Shown: positions 34,446 through 42,222 of the stretch, piece after piece | Position numbering within the stretch: position 1 is the first letter of the stretch | Layout: each line of letters starts with the position of its first letter | Translations under genes and position numbers: made by a program | Notes under the pieces: model-generated | Seen by the model: only the letters and a program-made list of their open reading frames with translations | Database searches by the model: none | Told to the model about the DNA's origin: nothing | Assembly (NCBI RefSeq): GCF_018882405.1 | Contig: NZ_JACVOO010000012.1 | Coordinates: forward strand, 1 to 63,085 | Direction: 5' to 3' | Length of the DNA: 63,085 bases | Source: Polynucleobacter sp. 31A-FELB | GTDB taxonomy: Bacteria > Pseudomonadota > Gammaproteobacteria > Burkholderiales > Burkholderiaceae

Positions 34446-34582
34446 TTAATTAAACCCAGTGTTTATATGCGTTACAATGGTTCTGTCTGAAATATGTTTT
34501 CAATATATTTACTAGACAATAAACAACATATTTAATAAATTCTTTATGTAGCTAATTTATTAAATATTTTATAAGTATTAAT

Positions 34583-34604
34583 AAACCCGTTCCGACGGGT
34601 TTTT
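34583..34604 (+). terminator. Terminator-like hairpin before recombinase D
   Basis: AAACCCGT-TCCG-ACGGGTTTTT is a good rho-independent terminator shape on the plus strand. No plus-strand gene ends upstream, so it may act as an insulator or be a remnant of a lost gene. Confidence 0.6.
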
Positions 34605-34656
34605 GCATTTTTAGGCAGCAAAAACTTTTTTTACTAATTTTCTATAGCAAATATTT

Positions 34657-35859
34657 ATGCGAATTTTCTTAGATAACTCCATGTTGGCTGCCTTAAAGGT
34701 GCCCGATGGAAAATCGCGCATAACCCTAACGGATAAGGCTTGTCCGGGATTGAGCATTGAGTTGCGTAGCCCTGGATCTTCGTCCTGGAGAATGCGTTAT
34801 AGCTATCAAAAAATTCAACAGTGCATAACTTTAGGGGATGCTAGAGAGCTTAGCTTGGATGAGGCCCGCCACCTTGGTTTGACGATTAAGAAATTACTCT
34901 CATCCAATCAGGATCCAGCTGAAGTACTGAGAATGAATAAAGCAAATCAATGTCCAACGTTTTCACAATTTATAGAAAAAAACTATTTGCCACATATTCG
35001 TTCATATAAGCGCTGCCTTAGTGCGGATGAGACTTTGTTGAACAATCATTTGTTGCCGATTTTTGGTTCTTATCGATTAAATAAAATATCGCGATACCAA
35101 GTTGTTGAATTTTTACAATCAAAGGTTGCGGCTGGCTACAAGCCAGGATACTGCAATCGCTTTTTGATTCTGCTGGGTTTTTGTTTTAACTTGGCAATTA
35201 AATGGGATGTGCCTGGTGTTAATCACAACCCAGTTAAAGGGGTATCTTTACTAAAGAACCATCAAAAAACAGAGCGTTTTTTACAAGCTTCTGAAATTCA
35301 GAGTCTTTTAAATGCCATTGAGCAAAGTGTAAATCCTTTGCTTCGTTACTTTGTTCCCCTTGCTTTGCTCACTGGTGCGCGCAAAAGAGAGCTCCTAGAT
35401 GCTCGTTGGTGTGATGTCGATTTTGATGCTCGTATTTGGCGGATCCCAATGACAAAATCAGGTAGGCCCTTAACAGTTCCATTGACCAATGAGGCCTATT
35501 TTCTTTTGCTAGATCTGAGGTCGCGCTTGCCCGGTATTTTGGAAAGGCCGCAAGAGACGGAGGTGGAATGGATTTTCCCAAACCCCAAGACGAATAAGCC
35601 ATTCGTTTCTATATTCAATGCTTGGCATACTGCGAGAGTAAAGGCGGGGCTAGTGGGCTTGCGCATTCATGATTTGCGCCATTCATTTGCTAGCGCATTA
35701 GTTAACCATGGCATTCCGATTTACGATGTGCAAAAACTATTGGGTCATCAAAGCATTAAAACAACAGAACGCTATTCTCATTTGGCGCCTGAGCGCCTAA
35801 GATCAAGTGCTGGTGCTGCAGCTAGCTTTTATCGACAAATTCTTCCTGCAGTAGATTAG
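34657..35859 (+). CDS. Tyrosine recombinase (integrase) D, element incomplete
   Basis: 400 residues with arm-binding, core-binding and catalytic domains. The active-site segments are present: GARKRELLDARWCD, HDLRHSFASALVNHG, LGHQSIKTTERYSHL. It is more diverged from A-C. It lies 220 bp from att-like site 4, without the toxin-antitoxin and XRE genes seen elsewhere. No ribosome binding site is obvious. Probably the recombinase of a fourth element whose distal part has been lost, or the resident enzyme of the locus. Confidence 0.9.
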   Translation: MRIFLDNSMLAALKVPDGKSRITLTDKACPGLSIELRSPGSSSWRMRYSYQKIQQCITLGDARELSLDEARHLGLTIKKLLSSNQDPAEVLRMNKANQCPTFSQFIEKNYLPHIRSYKRCLSADETLLNNHLLPIFGSYRLNKISRYQVVEFLQSKVAAGYKPGYCNRFLILLGFCFNLAIKWDVPGVNHNPVKGVSLLKNHQKTERFLQASEIQSLLNAIEQSVNPLLRYFVPLALLTGARKRELLDARWCDVDFDARIWRIPMTKSGRPLTVPLTNEAYFLLLDLRSRLPGILERPQETEVEWIFPNPKTNKPFVSIFNAWHTARVKAGLVGLRIHDLRHSFASALVNHGIPIYDVQKLLGHQSIKTTERYSHLAPERLRSSAGAAASFYRQILPAVD

Positions 35860-35866
35860 GGAATGC

Positions 35867-36247
35867 ATGGAAAAATTTACCCCCTTCGCTCGTTTTACCC
35901 AGCTACTCAAGACAATTGATCAATTGCCTGTTCCGCTGAATATCTATAACCAGCATCGCATGCAGTACGACTATATTTTGGGTCAAGTAACATTATTCTC
36001 TTCTCGCGGACAGCTTGTGAATGTCGGCGAGATGACTGCCTGCCCAATGCTTGGTTCTCAGCCAACCGCTAACAAGCGGATTCAGGAATTAGTAAAGTTT
36101 GGCTTGTTGGAGCTAACTCTCAGCGTAGATCGGAGGGTCAAAAATTTGAGCCTCACTGAGTCTGGAGTCCGCTATATGGACTCTTGTTCGAAATTAATGG
36201 ACGATGTTGTATCCCAATCTAAGCTTAGGGTGATTAAGGATGTGTAG
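35867..36247 (+). CDS. MarR-like winged-helix regulator
   Basis: 126 residues: LLKTIDQLPVPLNIYNQHRM, a winged-helix region (GEMTACPMLGSQPTANKRIQ ELVKFGLLEL) and the wing DRRVKNLSLTESG. Typical MarR features but short. It begins 7 bases after the recombinase D stop, so the two are probably one operon and the regulator may control it. Confidence 0.65.
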   Translation: MEKFTPFARFTQLLKTIDQLPVPLNIYNQHRMQYDYILGQVTLFSSRGQLVNVGEMTACPMLGSQPTANKRIQELVKFGLLELTLSVDRRVKNLSLTESGVRYMDSCSKLMDDVVSQSKLRVIKDV

Positions 36248-36272
36248 TCAATCGCTTACCCTCCAAATCCTC

Positions 36273-36281
36273 GGGGGGGGG
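36273..36281 (+). repeat. G9 homopolymer tract before a start codon
   Basis: Nine consecutive G between MarR-like and MASE1-like genes, 13-21 bases before ATG 36294. It is the longest G run I noticed in an otherwise low-GC stretch. Slippage would change the spacing of promoter or ribosome binding elements. Confidence 0.5.
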
Positions 36282-36293
36282 TAATTGATAAAC

Positions 36294-36845
36294 ATGAGGG
36301 AGATTAGCCTCAATCTATTGTCTCTATTATTAGTCGGATTTAGCTTCTTTATGGCCCGATATTTTAATAATCAAGTATTACCATTTTTAGCGTTTGATGA
36401 TCTCACTCAGTTCGTTTACTTACCCTCAGGAATTCGCCTGCTCGCAGTCGCTATCTTTGGCTGGCTTGGTGCTCTCGGTATCACCCTGGGATGGATTTTT
36501 TGCCACGTCGTAGGCGGTGAAAAAACTTTTTTAGAGTGCCTATTTATTGGTCTAATCTCCGGCGCGACTGCAATGGCGTCCTGGCAGATTTGGCAAAGCT
36601 TCTTAAAAATAGAAGTCGACTTAGATAATCTCACCCTAAAGTATTTGTTGTATTTAGTCTCAATCAGCTCACTAGTAGGAGCAGTAGTCCGCTATCTTTA
36701 TATTGCTAGCGTTGACCCTCTTGCACAGTTTTGGCCAATATTGACTATCGGTCTGGTTGGTGATGTCACTGGCGCTTTGATTGTGTTGTATCTCATTAAA
36801 GCAATCGCTTGGATATGGAATTCTTTTTCAGAAAAACTCAGATAG
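36294..36845 (+). CDS. MASE1-like integral membrane protein
   Basis: 183 residues from ATG 36294 (a TTG 9 bases upstream is possible). Five to six membrane segments, with the MASE1-like block VYLPSGIRLLAVAIFGWLGA. MASE1 is normally an N-terminal sensor domain of signalling enzymes; here it stands alone with no output domain. Function unknown. Confidence 0.7.
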   Translation: MREISLNLLSLLLVGFSFFMARYFNNQVLPFLAFDDLTQFVYLPSGIRLLAVAIFGWLGALGITLGWIFCHVVGGEKTFLECLFIGLISGATAMASWQIWQSFLKIEVDLDNLTLKYLLYLVSISSLVGAVVRYLYIASVDPLAQFWPILTIGLVGDVTGALIVLYLIKAIAWIWNSFSEKLR

Positions 36846-37264
36846 TTTGAGCTCGTTATTAATTTTGCTCTTGAATATTTTTAGTGTTCTTATTTTTATC
36901 GGTATAAAAAATAAGAAAATTAAATTGAAAGCAGGTGCTGCTCCACCAAAGTCAGATAGGGCTCTTGCATAGGCTGTTCTGGGTTTTGTTGAAAAGTATG
37001 TTTATTTCTAGAATTTGTAGAGTAGGTCATGGGGGGTGCTTTGCAAAAAGTAGCTAATCGCTTACTTTAGTGCTAGCTTTTGAACAATGAGGTGGTTGTT
37101 TCTTGTGATTTGGGCTAATTTTCACTAGCACTAGTGAAATTCAGGGTAGCCAACCCTATAGGTAGTGAGTTTTAGCGATTTTGGCGAAGTTAGCCAAATT
37201 TAAGGGTAGTTATATGGACGAAAGCTCTAAAAAGCCATAAAATGGCAGGACTTTATAAAGTTTC
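36846..37264. other. Intergenic region with inverted repeats
   Basis: No credible gene. Contains the inverted repeat TTTCACTAG-CA-CTAGTGAAA (37120-37139), a GGGT/ACCC hairpin (37144-37156) and a short GTAGTGAGT match to the att-like core (37162-37170). An upstream regulatory region of the following gene is likely. Confidence 0.5.
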
Positions 37265-38650
37265 ATGTACATATTCAAATCTGACCCTTCCGATGGTTCA
37301 GATGACTCCTTACTGAAGTCATCAAAAGCCTCTTTAAGCACTTCAGCTAGTTCTGAGGCTCTGCTCGCGCGTCTACAGGCCCCTGTTGTGCCAGCGCAGA
37401 TTGCAACCCTGAGTACACCATTGCCTGCAGGCATCATTTTGGCCAATTTAGTGGATTCAACTGCCTTAGCGGGTGTTATTAGCACGATTGGACAGCCTGC
37501 CAACCAGCCTCTCATGAATGCTGCTAGTAATAAAGCGGCAGAAGTTGCCCAAGCAAATTCTCAAGAAAAGCTCGGGCAGGACATGCTCAGTCTCTTGGCA
37601 AATACGGTTTCTAATCCCTTGCCAATTTTGAGTCTAGCGGAAGTAGCGGTTGGCCAGGCTCACGTAGCATTGCCACCAGAGTTGGCAAAGCCGATCGAGG
37701 CACCATTGGCTACCGTGAATGCGGATTTGCTTGTAACGGATCTATCTATCTTGCCTCCTGGCGAGCCAGTGATGATCACTAAGTTATCAGAGGGTAAAAC
37801 CGCTGTAACTGTGATTGCTCAAGCTGAAGGTAATGTACGTATTGCGGATTTCAAATACACAGAAGCAGTCAGTGAGACCTTTATTAATACTGGCTTAGGC
37901 ACTTTGACTGTGACTACGCCAGCGACCAATGTCTCTTCTTTAAGTTTAAGCGGTAATGTTGAATTTGTTGCTACTGGTATTGAAGTGACTTCAGGCATTA
38001 CGGTATCTGGCGGATTAAATTCTAGTAACGTCACCCTGTTTATTACAGGTGGAGCAAGTAGCTCGCAAGGTAGCTCGGACGTTATCAATTTAGGTAATGG
38101 TGATAATTTTGTCTTTAATGCCGGTGATGGCGCAATCTATGTCAATTTAGGATCTGGTGCCAACTCAGTTGTTTTGGCTGGCGTAGGTGCTAGCGGTGAA
38201 GTGAGTTTTGCTACAGATGATGCCGGTACTGGAGATTTCATTGCGATTGCTGCTAACGGTGCAAGCAGCATTGAGCAATTAGCCTCTATTCCCTTGATTA
38301 CCATTACAGGTTTAAACAGCGGTGATGCCATTTCTTTCCTAAGTGACTTGGGAAGTACTTTGAATTGGGCTGGCGGTTCTGCTCTGAGCGCTCAAGTTCA
38401 ACTGACGAATGGCGATGATGCAAATCTGGCTACTTGGTTGAGCGCAGCTCAAACACAGGCATCCCAAGCCCATTCAGTTGCCTGGTTTTACTATGATGGC
38501 GCAACTTATATTCTAGAAACAGCATCCGGATCATTTGGACTATCTGGTTCGGCCGCTTCCCTCACTGGTGACACACTCGTGAAGTTAACGGGTACGGTCA
38601 GCCTGACTGATGCTCAGTTGTCGCAGGGCATTATTCAGCTGGCAGGTTAA
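37265..38650 (+). CDS. Secreted RTX/S-layer-like surface protein
   Basis: 461 residues. The Ser/Ala-rich N-terminus (SDGSDDSLLKSSKASLSTSA) carries no signal peptide, so export by a type I system is likely. The middle contains beta-rich repeats (GSSDVINLGNGDNFVFNAGD, RTX-like). The C-terminal block AWFYYDGATYILET ... LVKLTGTVSLTDAQL resembles the ends of V2 and of 47873-49459, probably a shared secretion-signal region. It has its own start codon, unlike the V frames. A bidirectional terminator follows. Confidence 0.75.
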   Translation: MYIFKSDPSDGSDDSLLKSSKASLSTSASSEALLARLQAPVVPAQIATLSTPLPAGIILANLVDSTALAGVISTIGQPANQPLMNAASNKAAEVAQANSQEKLGQDMLSLLANTVSNPLPILSLAEVAVGQAHVALPPELAKPIEAPLATVNADLLVTDLSILPPGEPVMITKLSEGKTAVTVIAQAEGNVRIADFKYTEAVSETFINTGLGTLTVTTPATNVSSLSLSGNVEFVATGIEVTSGITVSGGLNSSNVTLFITGGASSSQGSSDVINLGNGDNFVFNAGDGAIYVNLGSGANSVVLAGVGASGEVSFATDDAGTGDFIAIAANGASSIEQLASIPLITITGLNSGDAISFLSDLGSTLNWAGGSALSAQVQLTNGDDANLATWLSAAQTQASQAHSVAWFYYDGATYILETASGSFGLSGSAASLTGDTLVKLTGTVSLTDAQLSQGIIQLAG

Positions 38651-38686
38651 TTCACTCAATTGAATTGATTGCGCCTTTGAGGCAAT

Positions 38687-38717
38687 AAAAAACCGGTCTT
38701 GTTTGACCGGTTTTTTT
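38687..38717. terminator. Bidirectional terminator
   Basis: AAAAAACCGGTC-TTGTTT-GACCGGTTTTTTT between the convergent genes 37265-38650 and 38754-38966; a strong stem with A and T runs on both sides. Confidence 0.9.
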
Positions 38718-38753
38718 GTTTTAGAAAGACCCTCTTAAGAGTCTTTCGGGCAA

Positions 38754-38966
38754 TTAGAACTTGATCGTATCGCCGCTACCCAATGGGTTTAATTCGTTTT
38801 GTAATTCTTTAGAGTAAGCCATACGAGCCGTTTGCAAAACAGAGGCTTGTGCTTGCAAGCGCGCTAATTCGTTGTCCACAAATTGCATGCTGGTCAATTG
38901 GGCTTTTGCCTTGTCAGAAAGGCCTTCGTATTCGTACTCTTTGCCATCGATCGTAATAGTGGTCAT
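38754..38966 (-). CDS. DUF6447-type mini-protein
   Basis: 70 residues: MTTITIDGKEYEYEGLSDKA, QLTSMQFVDNELARLQAQAS, QTARMAYSKELQNEL. Closely related to the element C cargo protein (30841-31047), and opposite in strand to the second copy at 39229. Upstream lies a 240-bp divergent promoter region. Role unknown; association with surface-protein genes is consistent. Confidence 0.8.
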   Translation of the reverse strand: MTTITIDGKEYEYEGLSDKAKAQLTSMQFVDNELARLQAQASVLQTARMAYSKELQNELNPLGSGDTIKF

Positions 38967-39228
38967 TGCTAAATCTTTCTATTGAATGCGGTTAATTGTT
39001 CCAAATGTGGGCAATTGCAATCTGTTGCCTTTGGTCAGTTGATTGTAATGGCTACACTTTCGATATTGAGGGCATGTACCCTCTATATGGCTATTTTAGA
39101 TGTTTTTATCGTTCTAAAAAATAATGCTTATTTTTGTTTGGCTGGGTATAATCAGGCTTAGAGCAGCATAGTATGCTGTCCAGGGCGCTCAGAAGCTTGA
39201 ATTGCCTATTTCTATCAAGATAAGGCCT

Positions 39229-39462
39229 ATGTCTATAGTTCGCATTGATGAAGTTGAGTATGAGTTGGATCATTTGACCGAAGAGGCCAAAGCGCAGCTT
39301 TTATCGGTACAACATACCGATCAAAAGATTGCTGAATTACAACGAGATCTAGCCATCGCCCAAACCGCTCGTGCTAGCTATGCCAATGCCCTACGTGAGC
39401 TGCTTGGCCATGGTGCAGATGCCTCCCTACAGCCCCCAGCTGGACTACAAGTACGTCACTAG
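39229..39462 (+). CDS. DUF6447-type mini-protein
   Basis: 77 residues from ATG 39229 (AAGG upstream; the TTG at 39202 is less likely): MSIVRIDEVEYELDHLTEEA, QLLSVQHTDQKIAELQRDLA, QTARASYANALRELLG, plus a short Pro-rich tail absent from the other two. A TATAAT at about 39146 may be its -10. Confidence 0.8.
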   Translation: MSIVRIDEVEYELDHLTEEAKAQLLSVQHTDQKIAELQRDLAIAQTARASYANALRELLGHGADASLQPPAGLQVRH

Positions 39463-39594
39463 CCTTTCTCTAAGCCTTTATTTTTAAAAGGTTTATTTTC
39501 ACTTGATTTTGTGATTTTGCTCACAATTGCTATTGAATTAGAGGGCTAAGCACCTTATTCTTGTAGACCGTTTCATACTTTTATAAGTTTCCAA

Positions 39595-40956
39595 GTGACA
39601 AGGTCTATTTCCCAATTCGCTTTAGATAGTGCAACTGAGTTATATCTCGGGTTCTTTGGCCGCGCTCCAGATGCTGCGGGGCTCTATTATTGGAGCACCC
39701 AAATCAGCGCAGGCGCATCTCCTTTGGATGTAGCCAATGGCTTTGCTAGGTCACAAGAGTTTGTACAAAACTACGGCAGTCTTTCAGCGGCCGGTCAAGT
39801 TCGTCTTGCTTACGAAAATATCTTAGAGCGCTCACCTGATGCAGGGGGCTTAGCTTATTGGACAGGAAGACTGCAATCGGGAACCTCGATCGGTGAGATA
39901 GTCTGGAGCTTGGTGCATTCGGCTTTTACTCAAGAAGGAACCGCAGATGCTTTGCTAGTGCAGGGTAAGGTTGCGGCTGCTCAAGAGCTCATGTCGCCCG
40001 TGATTCTCGATATTGCGCAATCTACTTGGAATATCAATAGCGGCTATGGCGTCATTAATGTAGCTTCAGCTTTATCTTCTGTATTAGGTATATCGATTCA
40101 GGAAGGTGCTAGTTTTCAGACTAGCATTGAGCAATGGCCTATTCCGGTAACGCAGTTTTCTGATGCTTGGGCTGCAGGCTATACCGGCAAAGGAGTAGTA
40201 GTGGCAGTGATTGACACTGGCCTTGATCTTGACAACGCTGCACTGACACATAACATCAGTTCATTGAGTTGGAACTTTGTTGCTAACAACCAGGATGTTC
40301 AGGACGACAATGGTCATGGTACCGCGGTAGCATCTCAAATTATTTCTCGAGCAGTGGAAGGGCAGTCAAACGCACTCATGGGTGCTGCTTATGATGCCGA
40401 GTTAATGGTACTCAAGGCAATGGATGCGACTGGTAACGGCTCTCGAGATAATTTAATTGAAGCAATCTACTATGCGGTAGATAACGGTGCTGATGTGATT
40501 AATCTATCTCTTGGTGGGGGCCCTAGAAGCTCGGAAATTTTTGCTGCATTAAATTACGCTGCCAAAAACAATGTCATTGTGTGTATGGCTGCCGGGAACA
40601 TGGGGGCCACTGCGCCTCAATATCCAGCCGCTTATGTACAAGGCATAAACTCAGCAATTGCTGTGGGTTCTGTGATGCAAAACACCAATGGAGATATTGT
40701 TTGGGCGTCTTCTTCAAATGCAGCAGGAACAGTGCAACCTTATAACTATATTAGTGCGCCTGGATCTGAAGTGCTTGCTTACGGTCTAGATAATGTGGTG
40801 CAGAGCTGGTCGGGTACCTCATTTGCTACGCCCTATATTAGTGCAGCTGTAGCGAATTTGTTATCTGCAAATACTGGACTTGGCGCAGAGCAGATTGTCA
40901 ATGCGCTGGTAAACACTTCCATTGATCTGATTGGCTTTCAGCCATCTCTCGCTTAA
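39595..40956 (+). CDS. DUF4214-subtilase (S8 peptidase), secreted
   Basis: 453 residues from a GTG. Residues 10-130 hold two DUF4214 repeats (ELYLGFFGRAPDAAGLYYWS, then AYENILERSPDAGGLAYWTG). The S8 protease domain follows from about 180, with Asp in VVAVIDTGLDLDN, His in DDNGHGTAVASQI and Ser in GTSFATPYISAA, so the triad is complete. No Sec signal; the DUF4214 part probably links it to type I export or the cell surface. It may process neighbouring surface proteins. The start codon is uncertain. Confidence 0.85.
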   Translation: MTRSISQFALDSATELYLGFFGRAPDAAGLYYWSTQISAGASPLDVANGFARSQEFVQNYGSLSAAGQVRLAYENILERSPDAGGLAYWTGRLQSGTSIGEIVWSLVHSAFTQEGTADALLVQGKVAAAQELMSPVILDIAQSTWNINSGYGVINVASALSSVLGISIQEGASFQTSIEQWPIPVTQFSDAWAAGYTGKGVVVAVIDTGLDLDNAALTHNISSLSWNFVANNQDVQDDNGHGTAVASQIISRAVEGQSNALMGAAYDAELMVLKAMDATGNGSRDNLIEAIYYAVDNGADVINLSLGGGPRSSEIFAALNYAAKNNVIVCMAAGNMGATAPQYPAAYVQGINSAIAVGSVMQNTNGDIVWASSSNAAGTVQPYNYISAPGSEVLAYGLDNVVQSWSGTSFATPYISAAVANLLSANTGLGAEQIVNALVNTSIDLIGFQPSLA

Positions 40957-41104
40957 TTTTCTGATGCTTTGAGTATCAAATACGGGTCAGCGAAGCTTTG
41001 CAAAAAAGTATATAGTATTTGTAATTATTTTTTTATTTATCTTGAAATACACGCTTCTGCATGCAATGAGGGGGCTGTATATTTTCCAGCGATGAGGGGT
41101 GTAA

Positions 41105-42184
41105 ATGGGATTGCAATTAATTGAGGGCTTTACAAATCCAAGTACTTATTACTCTGGCCCAGATGAGGTAAATCTAAATTTTTTAATAGATCGTTTTAAT
41201 TCAACGCTGATCTCAGCGTATACAAATTATGAAGGTCAAAGAATTGGTTTGGATATCAGAGGAGTTTTTGATACGAGTTTATTGACTTCCATGCCAGTGA
41301 CCTTTGATGACCTAGACCCTTACAGTCCAACAGCCCAATTTTCTGGCTATTCATTAAGCATTGGTGCTAACACTGCATTTACTGTCCACTTTGACCCATT
41401 GGTAAATTCGACTCAATTTAATCGCTATACAGAAGCTAGCTCAAACGCAGATTACTCAAGCGTTCTGTCAGGCAATGACGTCTATACATCTAATAGCAAT
41501 GGCGATAATCAATCTACATTTTTGTGGGGCGGAAACGATACCTATATTCATCGACACCTGCTTCAACAATATAACGACATAGTTTATGGTGGCGATGGAA
41601 TTGACAAAGTTGTTTTAGATAAGGCTTATGCAAGCACTACAATGAGTGCAGGAGGCGTATGGAATCAATTATCCCAAGCAGTAGATTTGATTGGCTTTAC
41701 TGTTAGCGATCAAGACGATGTCTTAAATACCATTCAATTAAATAACATCGAACGCCTCGCCTTCTCCGACATCAACGTAGCCCTCGACATCGGCCCTTCT
41801 CAAAATGCTGGTTCAGTCTATATGCTCTATAAAGCAGCCTTTAATAGAGCCCCAGATGAAGGTGGTATGGGTTACTGGTTAGCCCAAAAAGATGGTGGAG
41901 CTAATATCGTGACTGATATCGCCCAAGGCTTTGTCAATAGCGGTGAATTTACTGCTAAATATGGTGCTAACCCAACAAACGCTAGTTACGTAGATAAGCT
42001 CTATCTCAATGTATTAGGTAGAGCAGGAGAAGCAGGAGGCGTAGCCTACTGGAACCAAGAACTCAATGCAGGAAATATCAGTAAAGCTGCTGTCCTAGTG
42101 CAATTTGCCACCCTAGCTGAGGGAGCTTCGATTGTTGCCCCCCTGATTGCGAATGGGATACCGTATACGGAGTGGGTGGGGTAA
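41105..42184 (+). CDS. Secreted protein with C-terminal DUF4214
   Basis: 359 residues; GATGAGGGG before the ATG. Residues 1-210 are beta-rich and unknown (MGLQLIEGFTNPSTYYSGPD), with RTX-like GDGIDKVVLDKAY. The last 146 residues are the DUF4214 module (SVYMLYKAAFNRAPDEGGMG ... TEWVG). The 441 bp coding this module recur almost unchanged in two downstream genes. Confidence 0.75.
   Translation: MGLQLIEGFTNPSTYYSGPDEVNLNFLIDRFNSTLISAYTNYEGQRIGLDIRGVFDTSLLTSMPVTFDDLDPYSPTAQFSGYSLSIGANTAFTVHFDPLVNSTQFNRYTEASSNADYSSVLSGNDVYTSNSNGDNQSTFLWGGNDTYIHRHLLQQYNDIVYGGDGIDKVVLDKAYASTTMSAGGVWNQLSQAVDLIGFTVSDQDDVLNTIQLNNIERLAFSDINVALDIGPSQNAGSVYMLYKAAFNRAPDEGGMGYWLAQKDGGANIVTDIAQGFVNSGEFTAKYGANPTNASYVDKLYLNVLGRAGEAGGVAYWNQELNAGNISKAAVLVQFATLAEGASIVAPLIANGIPYTEWVG
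41744..42184 (+). repeat. 441-bp DUF4214 3' module, copy 1
   Basis: From AACATCGAACGCCTCGCC to the stop codon. Nearly identical to 45552-45992 and 46930-47370; all three are exactly 441 bp, start at the same codon and end at the stop. Recent gene conversion or duplication. Confidence 0.85.
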
Positions 42185-42222
42185 TTTATTTTTTGATGAT
42201 GATTTAAAGAAAAGAGTTTGTG

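Noticed and set aside
36781..36972. 63-codon frame overlapping the end of the MASE1-like gene
   Set aside because: Begins inside the larger gene in another frame with no ribosome binding site; the pattern is that of a shadow.
37157..37175. GTAGTGAGT match to the att-like core, reading L-T-T on the minus strand, as a fifth att site
   Set aside because: Only nine matching bases and no V frame follows; a match of this length is roughly as likely as not by chance in a window of this size. Kept only as a remark in the finding on the incomplete fourth element.
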